DNA of 44,989 nt from Streptomyces sp. TRM49041 (lineage in GTDB: Bacteria > Actinomycetota > Actinomycetes > Streptomycetales > Streptomycetaceae). How positions within the stretch are numbered: position 1 is the first letter of the stretch; every line of letters begins with the position of its first letter. Positions 16,927-24,135 of the stretch are shown here, one piece after another. The stretch spans positions 1 to 44,989 of the forward strand of contig NZ_VSRY01000041.1 of assembly GCF_008271805.1 (NCBI RefSeq), in the 5' to 3' direction. Both the position numbers and the translations under genes were made by a program. The notes beneath the pieces are model-generated. The model was not told the DNA's origin and did no database searches. It saw nothing but the letters and a program-made list of their open reading frames with translations.

Positions 16927-17198
16927 TCCTCGATTCCCCCGACCGCGTCGATCTCCTCCGCGGTCAGCCCGGTCAGCAGCATCACATCCGATTTCAGCGA
17001 CCCATCCAGCACACTGAGCGCCTCCACCATCCCGGACCGCAGATCCTCACGGCGCGCCTCCAGATACGCCCGGACCGCCTCGGCCACCAGGTCCTTCTTC
17101 GTCAACCCCAGGAAATGAGCGCCCTGGCTGATCAATTTGTCCGTCGCCGGGTCCACCTTCAGCGGGGACTGGCGCACCGGCTTCGCCGCCGTCGTCAT
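16923..17198 (-). CDS. Ribbon-helix-helix-type antitoxin-like DNA-binding protein
   Basis: 91 aa. The start is ATG 17198, chosen because GGAGGTG lies 7 nt upstream; an in-frame ATG at 17219 would lie upstream of that site. A short beta-like segment (SPLKVDPATDKLI) is followed by two helices (LTKKDLVAEAVRAYLEARREDLRSGMVEAL), the pattern of RHH antitoxins. The acidic C-terminus (LTGLTAEEIDAVGGIEE) could clasp a partner. The gene overlaps the downstream ORF by ATGA, the typical coupling of toxin-antitoxin modules. The promoter overlaps a palindrome, which suggests autoregulation. The fold is inferred from pattern only. Confidence 0.65.
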   Translation of the reverse strand: MTTAAKPVRQSPLKVDPATDKLISQGAHFLGLTKKDLVAEAVRAYLEARREDLRSGMVEALSVLDGSLKSDVMLLTGLTAEEIDAVGGIEE

Positions 17199-17211
17199 CG
17201 TCAACACCTCC

Positions 17212-17224
17212 GTAGTCATACTAC
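17212..17224 (-). promoter_or_regulatory. Palindrome overlapping the promoter of the antitoxin-like gene
   Basis: GTAGT-CAT-ACTAC is a perfect 5-bp inverted repeat, only about 15 nt from the start codon at 17198. On the minus strand it contains a TAGTAT -10-like hexamer (17218-17223) 17 nt after GACTAC (17241-17246). The GTAGTC half-site recurs at 17241. This fits a small RHH operator that overlaps the promoter. Confidence 0.45.
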
Positions 17225-17247
17225 CTAAATACCTCAGGGTGTAGTCG

Positions 17248-17271
17248 CTTCCGGGCGCGATCGCCCGGAAG
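17248..17271. repeat. Perfect 10-bp inverted repeat between divergent genes
   Basis: CTTCCGGGCG and CGCCCGGAAG are separated by CGAT. It lies between the antitoxin-like gene (minus) and the toxin fragment (plus). It may be an old terminator left from the sequence that once preceded the toxin fragment, or an operator; no U tract follows. Confidence 0.5.
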
Positions 17272-17276
17272 TACCG

Positions 17277-17585
17277 GTGGTCGAGCGTCGCGACACCGGC
17301 GCCCAGGGGCATCTCTCCGTCACTCTTCACGCTCCCCGGCCCGGCGGGCTCCTTGCCAAGAAGAACTGGGACTCCGGGAACCAGGACGACGACGGCAAGC
17401 ACTCGCCGCGTGGCAACCAGGCGGAGAACAAGCAGTTCAACGATGCCCTGCGGACCGTGGAGCGCGACCTCGGGCGGAAAGTGACCCCTGCCGAACGACG
17501 CTCCCTGCACGACCGGATCACCGGTCAGGGGTGCGACTACCATCGCGTCGTCGACAAGGCCAAGGGGTTGTTCGATGGATGCTGA
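17277..17585 (+). CDS. Orphan C-terminal fragment of a polymorphic toxin
   Basis: About 102 aa if started at GTG 17277. The first ~30 residues look unlike coding sequence, while the rest is a compact charged domain: AKKNWDSGNQDDDGKHSPRGNQAENKQFNDALRTVERDLGRKVTPAERRSLHDRITGQG, ending DYHRVVDKAKGLFDGC. The phrase pattern (G-N-Q-x-x-N-K-Q-F-x-D-A, then R-x-L-H-D-x-I-T-G-Q-G-x-x-Y/D-Y-H) recalls C-terminal domains of actinobacterial polymorphic toxins. The secretion and repeat parts that normally precede it are missing, and a stop at 17226 closes the frame. No ribosome site is evident. It overlaps the next gene by 11 nt, as toxin and immunity genes often do. It is a displaced toxin cassette, probably silent unless recombined; the family call is by pattern. 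Confidence 0.6.
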   Translation: MVERRDTGAQGHLSVTLHAPRPGGLLAKKNWDSGNQDDDGKHSPRGNQAENKQFNDALRTVERDLGRKVTPAERRSLHDRITGQGCDYHRVVDKAKGLFDGC

Positions 17586-18087
17586 CGCAGTGGCGGGCGA
17601 TGGTTCCGCGGGGGGCCGCGACGCGCCCGGCGGTGAGACCCTGGCGGAGGACGTCCGGCGGCTGCTGGAGGGGGCAGTGATCCGCTCGGTCGGCAGGGCC
17701 GCGAGTATGGGCGTCGTCGAGCTCACGGGTCCGCATGGCGAGGATCTGCGGGTGCATATCCAGTGCGCCTTCCGGTTCCTCCGCGACCGGCAGATCCTCC
17801 TCGGATCGCGGGACATGACGTACGCGCGCGATGACGCCGGGCCGGATGCGTTCGACACGTTCTCGACTGTGTACGACGCGCGCGGGGCGCTTCTCACACG
17901 CGTCCTCGCCGGAGCGCGGCCGCAGGTGGAGCACGTGCGCGTCGGCGACGGGGGCACCCTCGTACTGGAAGCGAGCCGCGGGTTCCGCATCGAGGCGTTC
18001 CCCGACTGCTCCAGTCCCGAGGAGGAGGCGTGGCAGGCCTTTGAGCGGGGCGGTCCCCATTATGGATACCCGTCGGACGTGATCTGA
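17575..18087 (+). CDS. Putative immunity protein for the orphan toxin fragment
   Basis: 170 aa, ATG 17575 inside the end of the toxin fragment. The sequence is acidic, soluble and without signal peptide. A central beta-rich section (VVELTGPHGEDLRVHIQCAF with RFLRDRQILLGSRDMTYA) resembles small proteins often found directly after polymorphic toxin genes. The C-terminal half has LVLEASRGFRIEAFPDCSSPEEEAWQAF. In such loci the gene immediately downstream of, and overlapping, the toxin encodes the cognate immunity protein, and that is the basis of the call. It ends 17 nt before a strong terminator. Confidence 0.6.
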   Translation: MDADAVAGDGSAGGRDAPGGETLAEDVRRLLEGAVIRSVGRAASMGVVELTGPHGEDLRVHIQCAFRFLRDRQILLGSRDMTYARDDAGPDAFDTFSTVYDARGALLTRVLAGARPQVEHVRVGDGGTLVLEASRGFRIEAFPDCSSPEEEAWQAFERGGPHYGYPSDVI

Positions 18088-18104
18088 CGCCGGCAGCGGT
18101 GATC

Positions 18105-18142
18105 GCCCGGCTCCGTTGCGGGAAGCCGCCACGGAGCCGGGC
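18105..18142 (+). terminator. Terminator after the putative immunity gene
   Basis: Perfect 12-bp arms GCCCGGCTCCGT (18105-18116) and ACGGAGCCGGGC (18131-18142) around a 14-nt loop, followed by CTTTGC. It begins 17 nt past the TGA at 18087 and could also stop the convergent ABC operon that ends at 18280. Confidence 0.75.
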
Positions 18143-18279
18143 CTTTGCACGTTGCTGCCATCCTCGACGAGCACGGACGGCTCTGCGGCAGGCTCGAACG
18201 TCCGCTTGCGTCGGGAGAAGACTGACGAGCGGTGCTTCGATGCGGACCTCGGATTTCGCATTGTGACAAGTCGGGGCAC

Positions 18280-19869
18280 CTACATCGGGTCGGTCCGACT
18301 GGACGCCGTCGCTCTTGTGCTCCCTGTTCCGACGTCGGCGCCCTGGGGACGGGCCGGAGCCGTCAGCTGTGCGGTCGTCTCCATCAGGGCGACGGTGAAC
18401 AGGTGCCGCGGCGAGGTGAGGACCCTCTCCGCGGTGTCCTCCTCGACGATGTCGCCGGCGTCCAGTACGGCGATACGCGTGGCCAGGGCGGCGCTGTGGA
18501 GGTCGTGGGTGATCAGGACGAGGGACAGGTCGCGCCTCTCCCGAAGAAGCCCGGCGAGCGTGTCCAGAATGCCGCGTCGGGTCACCGTGTCGAGCCCGGA
18601 GGTGATCTCGTCGCAGATCAGCACCCGCGGCCGGGCGAGCAGGGCACGGGCGAGCGCGGCGCGCTGGAGCTCGCCGCCGGACAGCCGTGCCGGCCTGCGT
18701 CGGACGAGCTCCTCCGTCAGGCCGAGACCCGTGACGGTACGCACCGCCTCGGCGAGGGCCTCCGCCTCCGTCGCCCCCCGCAGCCGTACCGCCGTACGGG
18801 CCACCTGGGCCAGCACCGGGCGGTGTTCGTCGAAGGCCGAACCGGCGTCCTGGAAGACGTACTGCACGGCGGCCAGTTGTTCTCGCGTACGGTCGCGCAG
18901 GCTGCGCGGGAGCGGTGTGCCGTCCAGGAGGATCTCGCCGTCGTGGTCCCGGTGCAGGCCGGCCAGACAGCGGCCCAAGGTGGTCTTGCCGCTGCCCGAA
19001 CGGCCCACCACGGCCAGGCATTCACCGGTTCGGAGGGTGAGCCCGGGCGTGCGGAGCACCGGTGTACGGCCGTGGCGGGCGGTGAGGTGGTGGACCTGGA
19101 GGACCTCGGCTCCGTCCCTCGTCGGCTCGATGCGGCCGTCCGGGCGCTCCGCCGCGAGAAGCCGGCGCGTCCAGGGGTGCCGGGGCGCCGTCCACACGCG
19201 CTCCGTCGGCCCCGACTCCACCACGCGTCCGTCCCGCATGACCAGAATCTCGTCGGCGAGTGCCCGTACGACCTCCAGGTCGTGGCTGAGCAGGACGACG
19301 GCGATGCCCTGCCCGGCGACGGCGGCCAGCTCCTCGACGACGCGCCGCTTCGTCAGCGCGTCCTGCCCTGTGGTCGGTTCGTCGGCGACGATCACCCTGG
19401 CGCCGAGCAGCAGCGCCTGTGCCAGGACGACGCGTTGCTGCTGACCGCCCGACAGCTGGTGCGGGTAGCGCCGCAGCAGCTTCTCCGGGTCGGGCAGCTG
19501 CGCCGACGCCAGGGCCCGGACGACCCGTTCGTGCGCGGCGGCCCGGCGCTCGCGCCGTGGCAGGTGCGGTACGCGCGTACGGGCGATGTCCCGCAGCAGG
19601 GCGCCGATCCGGCGTGCGGGGTTGAGGACGGCGCCCGGGTGCTGCGGCACATAGCCGACCAGGCCGTCCGGGACGCGGACGTCCCCCGTGACGCGAGCGC
19701 CGGCCGGGTACGCGCCCAGCAGGGCGAGGCCCGTGGTCGTCTTGCCGCTGCCGGACGCGCCGACCAGCGCCGTGATCTTTCCGGGTGGGACACGGAGGTC
19801 CACTCCGTCGACGATCGCCCGGCCGTCGATCTCGACACGCAGATCCGTGATCTCGGCGACCGGATTCAC
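18280..19869 (-). CDS. Fused dual ATPase of the peptide/nickel/opine ABC importer (DppD-DppF type)
   Basis: 529 aa. GTG 19869 has GAGGAGGA upstream and overlaps the permease stop by 4 nt. Two complete ABC cassettes lie in one chain: Walker A GASGSGKTTTG and GRSGSGKTTLG, signatures LSGGQQQRVVLAQALL and LSGGELQRAALARALL, Walker B VIVADEPTTGQD and VLICDEITSGLD, and H-loops LLSHD and LITHD. In most Dpp/Opp/Nik systems these are two separate proteins. Here the fusion supplies both ATP-binding subunits for the two permeases encoded just upstream. It is the last gene of the long minus-strand operon. An upstream in-frame extension of the ORF is out-of-family and overlaps the permease gene. Confidence 0.92.
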   Translation of the reverse strand: MNPVAEITDLRVEIDGRAIVDGVDLRVPPGKITALVGASGSGKTTTGLALLGAYPAGARVTGDVRVPDGLVGYVPQHPGAVLNPARRIGALLRDIARTRVPHLPRRERRAAAHERVVRALASAQLPDPEKLLRRYPHQLSGGQQQRVVLAQALLLGARVIVADEPTTGQDALTKRRVVEELAAVAGQGIAVVLLSHDLEVVRALADEILVMRDGRVVESGPTERVWTAPRHPWTRRLLAAERPDGRIEPTRDGAEVLQVHHLTARHGRTPVLRTPGLTLRTGECLAVVGRSGSGKTTLGRCLAGLHRDHDGEILLDGTPLPRSLRDRTREQLAAVQYVFQDAGSAFDEHRPVLAQVARTAVRLRGATEAEALAEAVRTVTGLGLTEELVRRRPARLSGGELQRAALARALLARPRVLICDEITSGLDTVTRRGILDTLAGLLRERRDLSLVLITHDLHSAALATRIAVLDAGDIVEEDTAERVLTSPRHLFTVALMETTAQLTAPARPQGADVGTGSTRATASSRTDPM

Positions 19870-20651
19870 GTTCTCCTCCTCTTCTCCAGTGCGGCGTCGG
19901 CGAGCAGGTTGCCGCCCATGGTGAGGGCGACGATCAGCACGGCCGGCACCACCACGGCCCAGGGCTGGACGAACAGTCCGGTGCGGTTGCGGTCCACCAT
20001 CACCGCCCAGTCGGCGGCGTCCGGTTCGACGCCGACGCCGAGGAACGCCGCGGTGGCCACGAGATAGAGCACCCCGGTGAGCCGTACGCCCGCGTCGGCG
20101 GCCAGCGTCCGCGCGACCGACCTGCCGACATGGCCGACGGCCGTCCGCCACCAGGTCTCCCCCTGCATGCGGAGCGCTTCGACCGCCGGGCGGGACGAGA
20201 CCGCCGCCGCGGCGGCGCGGACGATACGAGCCGCGTCCGGGATGTTCACGAACGCCACCAGCAGGGCCAGGCCCACAGCGCCCGGGGTGAACACCGAGGC
20301 GACGAGCAGGATCATCAGCAGTGACGGCACGGCGAGCAGCACGTCCAGGGGCCGCATCAGCACGTCCTCCAGCCAGGCGCGGTGGGTGAGTGCGCTGATC
20401 AGCCCAAGAGGAAGGGCGGCCAGGTAGGCGAGCGCGGTCGCGGCGAGAGCGACGAGCACCACGGACCGGCCGCCGAGCAGAATCTGCCGCCAGACGTCCC
20501 TGCCGACGAAGTCGGTGCCCAGCCAGTGCCCGCCGCCCGGCGTGAACGAGGCGGCACGTGGACCCGGTTCGCCCGCGAACAGCGGCCCGAGGAGGGCGAG
20601 GAGCAGTGGTACGCCGACAATGACGGCCCCGAGTGCGAAGCGGGGCTTCAT
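19866..20651 (-). CDS. ABC importer permease, DppC/NikC type
   Basis: 261 aa, ATG 20651 overlapping the preceding permease stop by 4 nt. About six membrane helices are visible (GAVIVGVPLLLALLGPLF; VVLVALAATALAYLAALPLG; PLDVLLAVPSLLMILLVASV; GALGLALL-like; VLYLVATAAFLGVGV; WAVVVPAVLIVALTMGGNLL). The family features HWLGTDFVGRDVWRQILLG near the N-terminus and the EAA loop (VEALRMQGETWWRTAVGHVG) are present. It pairs with the DppB-type permease and the fused ATPase. The substrate could be a peptide, nickel complex or opine-like metallophore; context favours the last. Confidence 0.9.
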   Translation of the reverse strand: MKPRFALGAVIVGVPLLLALLGPLFAGEPGPRAASFTPGGGHWLGTDFVGRDVWRQILLGGRSVVLVALAATALAYLAALPLGLISALTHRAWLEDVLMRPLDVLLAVPSLLMILLVASVFTPGAVGLALLVAFVNIPDAARIVRAAAAAVSSRPAVEALRMQGETWWRTAVGHVGRSVARTLAADAGVRLTGVLYLVATAAFLGVGVEPDAADWAVMVDRNRTGLFVQPWAVVVPAVLIVALTMGGNLLADAALEKRRRT

Positions 20652-21601
20652 GCCGCCACCTCCGACCGGGGCGCGAGGCGGCGGGCGACCAGGTCGGCGC
20701 CGAGGTTGAGGACGACGGTGGTGACGCCGAGGACGACGGCCAGGCCCTGCACCACGGGGACGTCACGCTCGGCGACGGCGTTCAGCAGGACCGTACCGAG
20801 GCCCGGGATCACGAACAGCGCCTCCACGACGATGACCCCGCCCAGCAGCCAGTCGACGGTGCGGGCGAGCTGCTGGACGGCGGGGGTGATGGCGTTGGGC
20901 AGTGCGTGTCCGTACCGGACGCGGGCGCCGGGGATGCCGTAGCGGCGGGCCTGGGCGGCGTACGGCGAGGCCAGCGCCTCGATCATGCCTGCGCGCACCA
21001 GTCGGGACAGGGAGCACACCGGGCGGGCCAGCAGGATCAGGACGGGCAGGACGAGCGCGGCGGGGTGGGCGAGGAGATCGGTGCCGTACCCGACGGCGGT
21101 CGGCGGCAGCCAGCCCAGGCGCAGGGCGAACACCGTGATCAGCAACACCCCGAGGGCGAACTCGGGTACCGCGTACGCGCCGAGTGTCGTGGAGCTGACG
21201 AGCTTGTCGACCAGCTTGCCCTCGTGGCGGGCGGCGAGGACGCCGAGGCCGACGCCGACCGGGACGAGCAGCGCGACCGTGAGCGCGGCGAGGAGCAGCG
21301 TCGGTCCGAAGCCGTCGGTGATGTACGTGCTGACGGGCCGCCCGGAGACCAGGGACGTGCCGAGGTCGCCGTGCGGCAGACCGGCCGCCCAGTCCAGCAG
21401 ACGTTCGTGCGCGGGCCGGTCCAGGTCCATGGCCTCCCTGATGGCCGCGATCCGCGCCGGGTCCGGCTGGTCCCCGGCGAGGGCGACGGCGGCGTCGCCC
21501 GGCAGCGCCTCGGTGAGTGCGAAGACGAGCAGCACGACGGCTGCCGTCTGCGCCGCACCGAGCAGCAGCCGCCGGGCGATCCAGGACCGTGGTCCGGTCA
21601 C
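20648..21601 (-). CDS. ABC importer permease, DppB/NikB type
   Basis: 317 aa from GTG 21601, which overlaps the stop of the binding-protein gene by GTGA like the other junctions of this operon; ATG 21610 is an alternative start three codons upstream. Membrane helices include LLLGAAQTAAVVLLVFALTE, LLLAALTVALLVPVGVGLGV, LGAYAVPEFALGVLLITVFA, LVLPVLILLARPVCSLSRLV and VQGLAVVLGVTTVVLNLGAD. The motif PGDAAVAL, the loop AARRYGIPGARVRYGHALPNA and GGVIVVEALFVIPGLGTVLLNA are characteristic of DppB. It forms the channel with the next gene product. Confidence 0.9.
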   Translation of the reverse strand: MTGPRSWIARRLLLGAAQTAAVVLLVFALTEALPGDAAVALAGDQPDPARIAAIREAMDLDRPAHERLLDWAAGLPHGDLGTSLVSGRPVSTYITDGFGPTLLLAALTVALLVPVGVGLGVLAARHEGKLVDKLVSSTTLGAYAVPEFALGVLLITVFALRLGWLPPTAVGYGTDLLAHPAALVLPVLILLARPVCSLSRLVRAGMIEALASPYAAQARRYGIPGARVRYGHALPNAITPAVQQLARTVDWLLGGVIVVEALFVIPGLGTVLLNAVAERDVPVVQGLAVVLGVTTVVLNLGADLVARRLAPRSEVAA

Positions 21602-23259
21602 GCGAGCCATACCTTGTCGAAGCGGGCCCAGTCGACGGAGTTGGCGGGCGCCTTGGTCTCGACGCCCTGGACATTGCGGGCGGTGCCGATGATCCAGTCG
21701 GCGAAGCCCCAGATCAGGAAGCCGCCTTCGGCGTGCAGGCGGCGCTGCATGCGCTCGTAGACGGCGGCGCGCTCCTTCTTGTCGCGGGTGGACTGCGCCT
21801 GCTGGTAGAGGGCGTCGAAGTCCTTGTGGTGCCACTTGGTGGCGTTGGTGGTGGAGTCGGTGAGCAGGCGCTGGGAGATGTGGGCCTCGATGGGCATGGC
21901 GCCGGAGCGGTACGAGGCGAGGGTGCCGTTGTCGAGGATGTCCTTCCAGTAGCTGTCCTTGCTGCCGGTCTTGACGGTGATGGTGACGCCGGCCTTGGCG
22001 GCCTGGTCGCGGAAGATCGTGGCGGCCTCGGTGAATCCGGCGGCGACGGGGGAGGTGTCGAGGGTGACCGTGAGGCCGTCGGCTCCGGCCTGCTTGAGCA
22101 GCGCCCTGGCCCGGTCGAGGTCCTGCTCGCGCTGCGGCAGCCCGGCAGCGTAGTACTCGTACCCCTTGCCGAAGAGGTCGTTGCCGATCTCGCCCGCGCC
22201 GGAGAGGGCGCCGTCGACCAGTTCCTTGCGGTCGGCGATCAGGAAGAACGCCTCTCGCACGCGCTTGTCGTCGAACGGCGGGCGGTCGGTCTTCATGACG
22301 AAGCCCTGCATGGCGCTGCCCGGGAGCCGGACGATCTGGATCTGTCCCTTGCCCTCGTGGGCGCGGGCGGTGGTGGGGTTGAGTTCGTGCGCGTACTCGA
22401 TCTGGCCGCCGAGGAGGGCGTTGACGCGGGCGGACTCCTCGTTGGCGACGACGAACTCCAGCTCGTCCAGGTAGGGGGCGCCGTCCCAGTGGTCGTCGTT
22501 GCGCCTGAAGACGGCGGACTTGCCCGGGGCGAAGGAGACGAAGCGGAACGGGCCGCTGCCGACGGCCTTCTTGTCGAAGTCCTGCTCGCCTTCAGGGACG
22601 ATGTACGCCCCGAACGCGGCGAGCACGTTGGGGAACTCGGCAGTCGGGCGCTTGAGGACGAACTCGACGGTCCGGTCGTCCAGCGCACGGCTGGCCTTCA
22701 GGTCGACGGGCTCCAGCGACGCCTTGGCGCGGAACGCCTTCTCGGGGTCGGCGATGCGTCGGTAGCTGTACAGGACGTCGGCAGCGGTGACCGGCCTGCC
22801 GTCGTGGAACGCGGCCTCGCGCAGCGTGACCTTCCAGCGGTCCAGGCCCGCGTTCGGCTCCCAGGCGGAGGCGAGACGCGGCTGGGCCGACAGGTCCGGG
22901 CCGTAGTCGGCCAGCTTGTCGAAGAGAGCCTTGGCGCGGGCGACATCCGCGAAGAGGCTCGCGGAGTGCGGGTCGAGGGTCTCGCTCGCGCCACCGCCGG
23001 CGAAGGCGGCGCGAAGCCGTCCGCCGCGCGTGGGCTTGCCGCCGCCTCCCTTGGCTGCCGGGTCGTCGGCGGAACCGGAACCGGAACCGGCGCAGCCGGC
23101 GAGCGTGAGCGCGCCGAGACCGGCCACGCCTCCGGCGGCGGCGAGGAAGCCCCGGCGGCGCAGTCCGGGGAAGCGGGAGTCGAGGACGGCCGCGCTCATG
23201 GGTTCGTCGTTGATGCGGTCGTCGTTGACAGGGCCGTCGTTCATGGGGCCGTCGTTCAT
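21598..23259 (-). CDS. Family 5 extracellular solute-binding lipoprotein of the importer
   Basis: 553 aa, ATG 23259 with AAGGA 7 nt upstream. A twin-arginine signal and lipobox (RRRGFLAAAGGVAGLGA, then LTLAGCAG; Cys56) predict Tat export and lipid anchoring. The mature part is a DppA/NikA/OppA-type fold: GGRLRAAFAGG, LDPHSASLFADV, LASAWEPNAGLDRWKVTLRE, FHDGRPVTAADVLYSYRRI, GSGPFRFVSFAPG and RNDDHWDGAPYLDELEF. It should capture the substrate outside the cell and deliver it to the two permeases. The N-terminus before the signal is odd: MNDGPMNDGPVNDD with repeated 15-nt units, so a start at one of the inner ATGs is possible. It lies 56 nt after the methyltransferase gene. Confidence 0.92.
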   Translation of the reverse strand: MNDGPMNDGPVNDDRINDEPMSAAVLDSRFPGLRRRGFLAAAGGVAGLGALTLAGCAGSGSGSADDPAAKGGGGKPTRGGRLRAAFAGGGASETLDPHSASLFADVARAKALFDKLADYGPDLSAQPRLASAWEPNAGLDRWKVTLREAAFHDGRPVTAADVLYSYRRIADPEKAFRAKASLEPVDLKASRALDDRTVEFVLKRPTAEFPNVLAAFGAYIVPEGEQDFDKKAVGSGPFRFVSFAPGKSAVFRRNDDHWDGAPYLDELEFVVANEESARVNALLGGQIEYAHELNPTTARAHEGKGQIQIVRLPGSAMQGFVMKTDRPPFDDKRVREAFFLIADRKELVDGALSGAGEIGNDLFGKGYEYYAAGLPQREQDLDRARALLKQAGADGLTVTLDTSPVAAGFTEAATIFRDQAAKAGVTITVKTGSKDSYWKDILDNGTLASYRSGAMPIEAHISQRLLTDSTTNATKWHHKDFDALYQQAQSTRDKKERAAVYERMQRRLHAEGGFLIWGFADWIIGTARNVQGVETKAPANSVDWARFDKVWLA

Positions 23260-23315
23260 GGCGGTGTCCTTGCTGTGCGAGCGGTTGTCGGCGCGGGGGG
23301 GCGGCAGTCAGGGGC

Positions 23316-24125
23316 TCAGGCGGAGCGCGTCAGCCGGGCGACGAGGTGCAGCCGGTCGGCGTCGGCCGTCCTGGCCGGCAGGTCGCCCTCGCGCCACGGC
23401 GGGTCGGTGCGCGGACCCGGTCCGTCGTACAGGGCGAGCACCTCGAAGCCGTGAGCGGCGAGGAGGTGGCGCAGCTCCTGCGGGAGGAGGAGCCGCCACG
23501 CGGAGCGCTGTTCGACCGGCGGCGATCCGTCGTCCGAGGTCCACACCCGGGTGCGGCGCAGGAGTTGCGCGGCCCGGTCGACGTACAGGGTGGTGGTGGC
23601 CGTGTAGGCCGTGCCCTCCCAGGTGAAGCCGCCCACGGACGGCGCGTCGAGCAGTTCCGTACGGCCGAGGAAGAAGGCGCCGTTGCGCATCTCCGCGACG
23701 AGCAGGCCGCCGGGCGCGAGGGCGGCGCGGCAGGAGGTCAGGAAGCCGTCGAGGTCCTCGTTGGTGTGGCAGTACAGCAGTGCGCTGTCCAGGCAGACCA
23801 CCGCGTCGAAGGTCGCCTTCAGGTCGAAGGCGCGCAGGTCGGCCCGGACGTACTCCGGGCCGGGGTGGTGGGCGCGGGCGTACTCCAGCATCGCCTCGGA
23901 AAGGTCGGCGCCGGTGACCGTACGGCCGGAGGCATGCAGATGGGCGGCGTCCCGGCCGGTGCCGCAGCCCATGTCCAGGACGCGCGCCCCGGCTCCGTAC
24001 CCGCGGAGGCGGTCCTCCGCCCAGCGGCCCGCGAGCCGTCCGGGGTCGGGGAAACGGGCCTCGTACAGCGCCGGGTTGTCGGTGAGCAGGTTCCTGCTGA
24101 GCGAGTCGGTCATCCGTTTCGTCAT
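23316..24125 (-). CDS. Class I SAM-dependent methyltransferase of the candidate metallophore operon
   Basis: 269 aa from ATG 24125 (GAGG upstream; ATG 24113 is possible). SAM motif I VLDMGCGTGRDAAHL (about 49-63), acidic motif TVTGADLSEAML, motif II region FDAVVCLDSALLY and motif III LAPGGLLVAEMRNG are all present. The C-terminal half (about 165-269) has a beta insertion (FTWEGTAYTATTTLYVD, LRRTRVWTSDDG), like small-molecule methyltransferases. It begins 10 nt after the MFS gene in the same operon. In context it may N- or O-methylate the product; the actual acceptor is unknown. Confidence 0.88.
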   Translation of the reverse strand: MTKRMTDSLSRNLLTDNPALYEARFPDPGRLAGRWAEDRLRGYGAGARVLDMGCGTGRDAAHLHASGRTVTGADLSEAMLEYARAHHPGPEYVRADLRAFDLKATFDAVVCLDSALLYCHTNEDLDGFLTSCRAALAPGGLLVAEMRNGAFFLGRTELLDAPSVGGFTWEGTAYTATTTLYVDRAAQLLRRTRVWTSDDGSPPVEQRSAWRLLLPQELRHLLAAHGFEVLALYDGPGPRTDPPWREGDLPARTADADRLHLVARLTRSA

Positions 24126-24135
24126 CCGTGTGTCC

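Noticed and set aside
15935..18142. Integrated element at tRNA-Arg
   Set aside because: No integrase, no excisionase and no second copy of the tRNA 3' end can be seen in the window, so I do not call an integrated element. Accessory character is noted instead.
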